64,000 bases of DNA from NCBI RefSeq assembly GCF_021134715.1, contig NC_060021.1:7162501-7226500 (forward strand), in the 5' to 3' direction. How positions within the stretch are numbered: position 1 is the stretch's first letter; each line of letters begins with the position of its first letter. A program made the position numbers and the translations under genes. Under the pieces are notes generated by a model. That model was not told the DNA's origin, did no database searches, and worked only from the letters and a program-made list of their open reading frames with translations. Below, piece after piece: positions 61,433-64,000 of this stretch. This stretch comes from Daphnia pulex. Lineage: Eukaryota; Arthropoda; Branchiopoda; Diplostraca; Daphniidae.

Positions 61433-63311
61433 TCACTTTCTCAATGGCGTCGTGGCCGTGATGGAGTCGGGGAACAAAGAATGATAGTTAATTAGAGGGA
61501 CATAAGCTGCTGTGATGATTCGGCCAGCAAACCAGCGTCCGTGCAGAGCATTGACAGCGTTGACAGCTACAGTCACGGATGGACACTTGACATAGACGTT
61601 ACCTTGGGGCGATGCCTTGTCAACATAAATGTGAAGTACGCCACCGTGTTTGTTGCATTCGTCCATCACGTCGTCGCAAATTTCCTAAGGAAAAACAGCA
61701 TGAGTACTACGCTCTAAAAGAAACTTAGTCGAAAGCTCTTGATGAATTACCTGATGCCACAAGGGATGCGTCTCAGAACTTGAATCAAACATGTTGGAGA
61801 GCATAAAACATTGAGTGGCAATGGGTGGAGCGACAGAGGCAACAGGCAAAGCTTGTTGTTGAGCTGCTTGAATGGACGCCTGCAGGTTGAGCGCTGACTG
61901 AGCAGCTGCTGGAATCTCCAAACCTGTGCCTTGAGCTAATTTTGCCATCAACTGGAGCCGACCGGTAGCTCCTAAATCAATGCCGGCACGATCCATCTCG
62001 TCACTGTCCAAATATGTGTGGTTTCCAGTGAAGTGTTCCGTCACGTGGTTGATTTTCATAGGTCGGCCAGCCAATTCGAATCCATTTAATTGTTCCATTG
62101 CTTTTTTAGCATCTTCGGCATTTCGGAACTAATTTCAGGAGAACAAGGAAAAAACAGTTAAAAGATTTGCGTCAAACAAATTGAGAAATTTTTCTTTTTT
62201 TTACCGTAATGAAACCATATCCTTTCGAGCGGCCCGTTTCCGTATCAATCATGAGCTGCATGTGTTCAATTTTGCCGAAAGGTTCGAAGATGCTGCGTAA
62301 CATATCTTCAGTGATATTGAAATGGAGAGATCCGACGTATAAGCGCATGGGGCCATTGGGACCTTTGTTAAACGAGCTCATGGCAGGCATGTTACTTCCA
62401 GCCAGTCGGTTCTTTTCTGCTTGAGTTGGCTGAACGACGATTGGTACGCCGCACAATCTTTGACCTGTCAATGCGATCGCCTGTAACAGGATATGTTAAA
62501 GGAAAAGAAATTAAAAATGTTTCCACTTGTTTAATCGAAACCAACTTACCAAAGGAACTGATTCCGGTTCAGCAAACTCAACGTAGCAAAGTCCTTTAAA
62601 GCGGCGTGTCTTATTACAAGTAATCAACCTCACATCTCGAACCTGAAAATATTCATTAGAGTTAATCTACAACGCAGAAAAATGACAGAATTCAAATTAG
62701 TTACCTTGCCAACAGCAGAGAAGAATTCTTCCAAGTCTCTGGCTCGGATTCGCTGGGACAATTGCATACAGAACACAGTTCGGGCATCGCGCTCTTCTAC
62801 AGTCATTTCGGTCAATTGTTTTTTAATCGGAGTTGGAGACCGACGACCACGGTTCCTTTCACGATCTTTTCCTCCTTTCGGACTGCGTGATCGCTTCCGC
62901 CCATCGCGGTGAGGACTGCGAGATCTCCGGCGCGAATCACGGGGACTACGAGAACGACGCCCACCACGGTCACGACTGCGACTTTTACGGCGGTCTCGAT
63001 CTTTACGATCTCTACTGCGACTTCTGTGTCGATCACTGCGGCCTGACCGGCGGTCTCTGTCCTTTTCCTTTCCTCCATCCTTGTCTTTCTCACGATCCTT
63101 ACCCCTTTCCCTGTCCTTGTCGCGGTCCTTATCTTTTTCTCGGTCCTTATCTTTGTCGCGCTCCTTATCTGATTTCTTTTCTTTGGCGTCGCTTCTAAAA
63201 TAAATAAAAAAAGGTCAATATTTCAATATTTAAACGGAAAGAGAAAAACTACTTTTCCTACCCATTCACTCGGTGGGCAGCGTCTCCGTTGACTTTCCCC
63301 TCAGCTTCGCC
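61433..63311 (-). CDS. RBM39: RBM39 / CAPER-alpha splicing factor, N-terminus missing (512 aa visible)
   Basis: Nuclear SR-like RNA-binding protein acting with U2AF in 3' splice-site selection and as a transcription coactivator in animals. Minus-strand exons: 63311-63262, 63194-62705, 62642-62550, 62480-62205, 62128-61751 and 61684-61433 (stop). All have GT-AG borders and matching phases. In order it has a Lys/Glu/Asp/Arg repeat region and RS-rich region (exon 63194-62705), RRM1 (TVFCMQLSQRIRARDLEEFF to VPIVVQP), RRM2 (MRLYVGSLHFNITEDMLRSIF to MKINHVTE), a Gln/Ala linker, and a C-terminal U2AF-homology motif with the R-W-F signature (HGRWFAG) ending SLFPDSITATTPLRK. The first coding exon is not seen: the sequence before 63311 has no in-phase ATG exon that I could support, so it probably lies beyond the window. 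RRM2 has Ser where human RBM39 has Gly268. Confidence 0.93.
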
Positions 63312-64000
63312 CTGGAGTACACAGCAGAACGTGATGAATCAGGCCAATGGAAAGTAAGGGAATGGCAATTGGGTAAGAAGGACAAAAGAAGGGTAAAAGA
63401 AAAAATAAACAAAGATTAAATCGATGTTACAATTAGCTACGATGAAACGACTCGTGCAGACGAAAGCGCAGATTGTACACAGGATGTCCCCATCGAAGTT
63501 TACCTAAAACTTACCTTGCCCTAACCAGAACCACATTCCATTCGCCTTAAGCAATCTGCAACAAATCTTTCAAACGAGAAACAAAAACCCACTCTTATGA
63601 GAACCCTAGTAAAAACATTTCTTTAACCATAAACCTATTAGAAGTTCCAATGACAGAACTTGCTCTTAAATGTTGGCTCGCATAGCACAACTCAAAGTTG
63701 ATATGCACTTGGATTTGAATTTGGAGAGCGAAGGCAGAAAAAGGGACCTGGAAAGATTCAAAGTAATAAAAAATATATATGCCTCCACAATTCCAGATCA
63801 GTGGGTGTTGGCTCTCTCCTCCAACAGAGGCTGGGTCCTAAGACGACAGAAAAAAGGGAACCTTCATTTTTGTGAATTGCGTGGGACTTAAAGAGAGGGA
63901 GGCATTGAAGATATATTTCAACAGAGCATCCTTCTCAACAAGTCATCAAATGACGCTAGAATGCCCGGTTTTCATTTTAAGATACCCTACCTGGGCACGA
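63312..64000. other. RBM39 upstream intron or 5' region; right edge
   Basis: A good minus-strand donor (GGCAAG|GTAAG) ends a possible exon at 63525, but in the phase needed by the next exon it has a stop just upstream, so it is either untranslated or unrelated. A plus-strand open frame at 63670-63891 has no recognised domain. I see nothing else. Confidence 0.35.

Noticed and set aside
63525..63560. First coding exon of RBM39 ending at the donor after 63525
   Set aside because: In the phase needed to join 63311 it has a stop codon just upstream of the donor, so it cannot supply the N-terminus.
63670..63891. 73-codon plus-strand frame near the right edge
   Set aside because: Composition is reasonable but no domain, promoter or splice support was found, and it lies where RBM39 upstream introns are expected.
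1..64000. tRNA, rRNA, CRISPR array, insertion sequence or viral genes
   Set aside because: No cloverleaf with a matching T-loop, no rRNA-like conserved blocks, no regularly spaced identical repeats, and no transposase, reverse transcriptase or capsid-like translations were recognised on either strand.

Overview
The window is nuclear DNA of an arthropod, most likely a branchiopod crustacean of the Daphnia type. The evidence is intron-rich genes with mostly 60-160 nt GT-AG introns, an arthropod-type muscarinic receptor, and very microsatellite-rich intergenic DNA; the species assignment is inference. No rRNA, tRNA, CRISPR array or bacterial-style operon was recognised.

Layout. (1) 1-2.9 kb: no recognisable gene; it holds a MITE-like hairpin (157-322) and a cluster of about 13 degenerate 17-bp repeats (2139-2513). 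(2) 3.0-6.66 kb: a large inverted duplication whose two arms each carry a complete four-exon gene for a small secreted Gly/Ser/Tyr- and Lys/Gly-rich protein, arranged head to head, with conserved TATA boxes and a ~540-bp spacer. (3) 7.1-14.5 kb: a divergent pair of mitochondrial NADPH genes, NADP-dependent isocitrate dehydrogenase (minus strand, 8 coding exons, 446 aa) and proton-translocating NAD(P) transhydrogenase (plus strand, 11 coding exons, 1066 aa). Every exon junction was checked for splice dinucleotides and phase. (4) 14.5-37.1 kb: about 22.6 kb without a recognisable gene, full of homopolymer G/C runs and di- and trinucleotide repeats. (5) 37.1-56 kb: a muscarinic acetylcholine receptor of the arthropod B type. 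It appears to have a small N-terminal exon at 37519-37607, a 15.6-kb intron, and one large exon (53215-55972) carrying all seven transmembrane segments and a ~500-residue third intracellular loop. (6) 56-61.4 kb: no gene seen; simple repeats and a 49-bp tandem duplication. (7) 61.4-63.3 kb: minus-strand RBM39/CAPER-alpha splicing factor (RS domain, two RRMs, C-terminal UHM), with its first coding exon(s) not found and probably beyond the right edge.

How they relate. IDH and transhydrogenase both supply or exchange NADPH in the mitochondrial matrix and share a ~1.3-kb start-to-start intergenic region, so co-regulation is plausible. The glycine-rich pair shares a symmetrical upstream region and probably the same expression programme. 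The muscarinic receptor and RBM39 are convergent and functionally unrelated. All exon models were made by eye from splice sites and reading phase; no alignment or RNA evidence was available.
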